Part shown: in pieces, positions 63,601 to 64,000 of the stretch
How positions within the stretch are numbered: position 1 is the stretch's first letter
Layout of the letters: each line of letters opens with the position of its first letter
From: Bacteroidota bacterium
GTDB taxonomy: Bacteria > Bacteroidota > Ignavibacteria > Ignavibacteriales > Melioribacteraceae
Direction: 5' to 3'
Assembly: GCA_021824635.1 (NCBI GenBank)
Contig: JAKAKD010000007.1
Span: 1 to 64,000 of the forward strand
DNA length: 64,000 nucleotides
Translations under genes and position numbers: made by a program
The notes under the pieces: generated by a model
What the model saw: the letters and a program-made list of their open reading frames with translations, nothing else
Told to the model about the DNA's origin: nothing
Database searches by the model: none

Positions 63601-64000
63601 CAGTTTATTCAGTTTCAGTTGATGGAACATCTCCTTATACGCCGGCTGCTTCTGAATACAGCATTACCGCCGGTGGAGTTTTAACATTCACTCCAGTATT
63701 TGCTGATGCAGGTAATTATGTTAAATTCAATATAAAAGCTACAGATGCTAATTATCCAACTTCATTTGTTAATACAACAACAACAATAAAGATTAAACAT
63801 CCGCAGGATAAAGGTGATGTTAATGCAAGTGGAGATGTCACAACTACAGATGCATATTTAATCCTTCAGAATTACGTCGGTACACTCGTTGCTCCAGCTT
63901 GGACAGATGCTATGAACTGGGCCGCAGATGTTGACGGTAATTCATTAGTTAATACAATGGATGCATACAGAGCTCTTGTATATTGGGTAAATCCAACTTT
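57657..64000 (+). CDS. Giant secreted beta-helix/Ig-like protein with dockerin, C-terminus beyond window
   Basis: An open frame of 2,114 codons from ATG 57657 (GGAG 8 nt upstream) to the window edge. I checked the frame at several internal points and at the end; I saw no stop, but did not translate every codon independently. The signal peptide is MNFKKLFLMLTFFVLMGTTA followed by FAQ. Residues about 25-1,540 are Thr/Ala/Gly/Asn-rich, Lys-poor beta repeats of the type 'GNLTVANGTSTISMNTTSAT' and 'GGTLAINGTATVTGGEVPNV', as in filamentous or beta-helix adhesins. Residues about 1,540-1,735 form a separate globular-looking segment (QGFARTNGVVFGNVRKFVDN), then cadherin/Ig-like domains (PPVISSPADVVVNENAPVTV). 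A dockerin begins near residue 2,050 (KGDVNASGDVTTTDAYLILQ ... DVDGNSLVNTMDAYRAL). A T9SS sorting domain may follow outside the window. It is probably a cell-surface structural or adhesion protein. Confidence 0.9.
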   Translation, partial: MNFKKLFLMLTFFVLMGTTAFAQTTWYVNNTTGDDLVGVGTAVSPYKTINKAIAVSSANDIISIASDTYGEGNVAITKALTFVATTYNSLSTVTITNGITINTTNSTDVVAFGVTGQKFNLGSTATALKLTKGNLQITSANVIIAGGGTITRTAGTLDNTPTVTNANVLYDGTVDISAGAEMPANIGSGSLTVNITAGKTATFANAITTTGGVTITTGNATFSSNLTLGASNLTNTPAGNTVQVAGNITFTSGIIANANTGSVTVSGSVTWTLAANMAGNAVDNTGNGTVSLNGAVSFVHDGVTAADYTGLINNAGTGTVTFLQGVSVTSATIAAVVYTPRISATNASTGLLKFLASATIYDLTNNAGTITLTGGTVNNTVANNTALGTLDIQANTTFAGATIGNGNATAVIKLTSNTLTLTNGAAAVTNTGKIISTTAATIGGGTLAINGTATVTGGEVPNVTVASAKSLTINGVTVWGSLTSAGSVTLAGALTVRGSYVQNVGGTFAFGGANTFTVYGDWTRSSNVPGDVTIATGNLTFTGAATQTFTPGASLQLYDVVINKTNATDVVNLGATFELTHNLTITLGKLNLGDYHLRMVTAGGTFTNTGGYQTTGTGYIIVDHAGGTTFTGGGLFSNLDIRGGATVTVGSNIDFSGIMILRVGTLAIGANSVNMKSSVRTVPWVQRYNTGAVTGGGAFVGTGVLYDLTYYGDASYTVGTEWTAAAGNMRNLSVEIGTSTSAQVLTGPAAATSISGTLNVNLDQTLELDNGVSRTLTLAGNSQSHTITGKVRSTLGTGKLIVTGDANTITGTTSSATGSFGEVPNLDVTITSGQSFTSNNLKKITGNLTVANGTSTISMNTTSATITGNVTLTAGSLNLNMASTTSTHSGNLVLTAGTMTYTRGSAAAQQNIAGTVLLTDGTLTLGSSVNVSGQTTQAAGNVNTNGFVYTQRGGLKLATSEYNRTGAGTFTGSLVLDNDAAGISVTNVADPAGPALRVITAATHGLVVGAEVYSDGTNALIPAGAYTVATVTDANTIELTGLVGTGGAANATATTLALPVSITPGATFSIASLEVKGTANSLTAGMTVTDSFTQTSGYFDYSNLTLSGNTYAYKAGTATGTLTLTGSAATATLSANLAIPSLVVNSTGSVTFASNNTTARTITTSTAYTNTKGAVSFGINNLTISAGTFTWTAGTLSQSTGILTWNTAGAITLPSSGFSVDNLTVSTNVDVSAGAKAFTVGKALVLNAASLTTSADGKLTLGDGCLVTRNTAAGILSNVPTFGANTDLKYDLGSIVGNLAVAKEAPATIRNLTVTSSGDADKVTLDVNKTITGTLSLADMIDVTTATPDAVLTMADGSTLELKVDGTAALDADLTRAGSMSLIYNGASNTSTRELGTLSGGNHPTYNGDVTFKTTVAMDAPATFTGKLSFDNAADLTTTGQKVYVQGNVEQIHATAGFFAGTGEVWFTGATNTTLKLTQNEALPLFTAFGINKTNANNSVTLSGGNLTFNNPAANTTLNLTLTKGVFATDATSVLILEQDATVSNQPMQGFARTNGVVFGNVRKFVDNTKTVNISKVEFPTGDGSGNFKPANFYFKTAPQASINMTVNYNSVSPNGTNSGTSSNGLFPIAFDGKNITNYPPFYWNVRTDLALNPSYKYDMELGADGYSDYVTDQIQNVAIIRRDSGSVANPWFVQGTNWASYSSYTNSVNFPVIKVIDAQGGIISGNGSIFSYSQLNKPPVISSPADVVVNENAPVTVTWTATDPDVNQTPTFTGVTVTAVAPAVAPTAGSGAGQYQFTNGVFTWTPTYTQSGVYTVTATVTDGYYTPNPTDAVQITVNDANVVPSIAVSETSPLVVMEGSTADVVFTGTGTGTITMSQVGGQSPVSPVVGTFTGGTTTGTLHIAPDLTAAVGSANTDYTFTVKAADAFGKEQTSIFVVTVTDNNQAPAFTAGSLLLTAPDMRSSEVFTHTYAATDPDGPTPVYSVSVDGTSPYTPAASEYSITAGGVLTFTPVFADAGNYVKFNIKATDANYPTSFVNTTTTIKIKHPQDKGDVNASGDVTTTDAYLILQNYVGTLVAPAWTDAMNWAADVDGNSLVNTMDAYRALVYWVNPT

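Noticed and set aside
1-64000. CRISPR array or phage-defence island
   Set aside because: No regularly spaced identical repeats and no cas, restriction or known defence effector genes were seen; the repeats present are palindromes, flanks or coding repeats.

Overview
The window is AT-rich bacterial chromosome, most likely from the Ignavibacteria or a close relative in the Bacteroidota/Chlorobi group. The main clues are a secreted amylase ending in a type IX secretion (T9SS) sorting domain with the NYPNPFNPTT motif, a GWxTD-family protein, a FISUMP-domain lipoprotein, TonB-plug-like and OprB-like outer-membrane proteins, a MlaEFD-type lipid transport operon, mixed strong and weak ribosome binding sites, and many short dispersed repeats. 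No rRNA, CRISPR array or insertion-sequence transposase was seen. There is one tRNA (Thr, anticodon UGU).

Layout. 1-7.3 kb: a cut-off tricorn-like protease, a small CxxC protein, a DEAD-box helicase, a TlpA-like thioredoxin and a FISUMP lipoprotein. 7.7-13.6 kb (+): a compact operon of a GAF/PP2C phosphatase, a STAS anti-sigma-antagonist, a Ser/Thr kinase with TPRs, two small precursor-like peptides that both end in KVPW plus a few residues, and a class I isoprenoid-fold enzyme, closed by a terminator. 13.6-20.2 kb: tRNA-Thr and a broken copy of it, a TrmH-type methyltransferase, a secreted amylase, a TonB-plug protein and HU. 20.2-29.1 kb (-): a photolyase/EVE/DinB/SRPBCC group, then an iron group (FeoA-FeoB fusion, a Cys-rich Feo partner, a porin, a LuxR-type regulator, a hemerythrin-like protein). 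29.1-37.2 kb (-): uvrA, two toxin-antitoxin modules, the Mla operon, yraN and rnhB. 37-54 kb (-): a long envelope and housekeeping run (BamA-like protein, PfkB kinase, GWxTD protein, RimO, CdsA, CPBP protease, DUF3108, glycosyltransferases, LptE, a sigma-54-type activator, a SPOR protein, MiaB). 54-57.6 kb: a repeat-rich accessory stretch with rpiA, a four-helix-bundle gene and a DUF4258 pair. 57.66 kb to the end (+): an open frame of more than 2,100 codons for a giant secreted beta-structure protein with a dockerin, cut by the window edge.

The strongest candidate for an undescribed system is the 11.9-13.5 kb block. Two paralogous peptides with nitrile-hydratase-leader-like N-termini and a shared C-terminal KVPW motif sit directly upstream of an enzyme with two DDxxD motifs. 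This recalls the Bacillus ComX/ComQ arrangement, in which an isoprenyl-synthase-fold enzyme prenylates a tryptophan. The second theme is small cassettes and palindromes that have inserted into genes. A toxin-antitoxin module sits between a 5' remnant of rnhB and an intact rnhB. Palindromic repeats interrupt a tRNA copy, the amylase and rpiA. GxxExxY and four-helix-bundle genes are flanked by inverted repeats.

All functions are read from motifs by eye; no database search was run.
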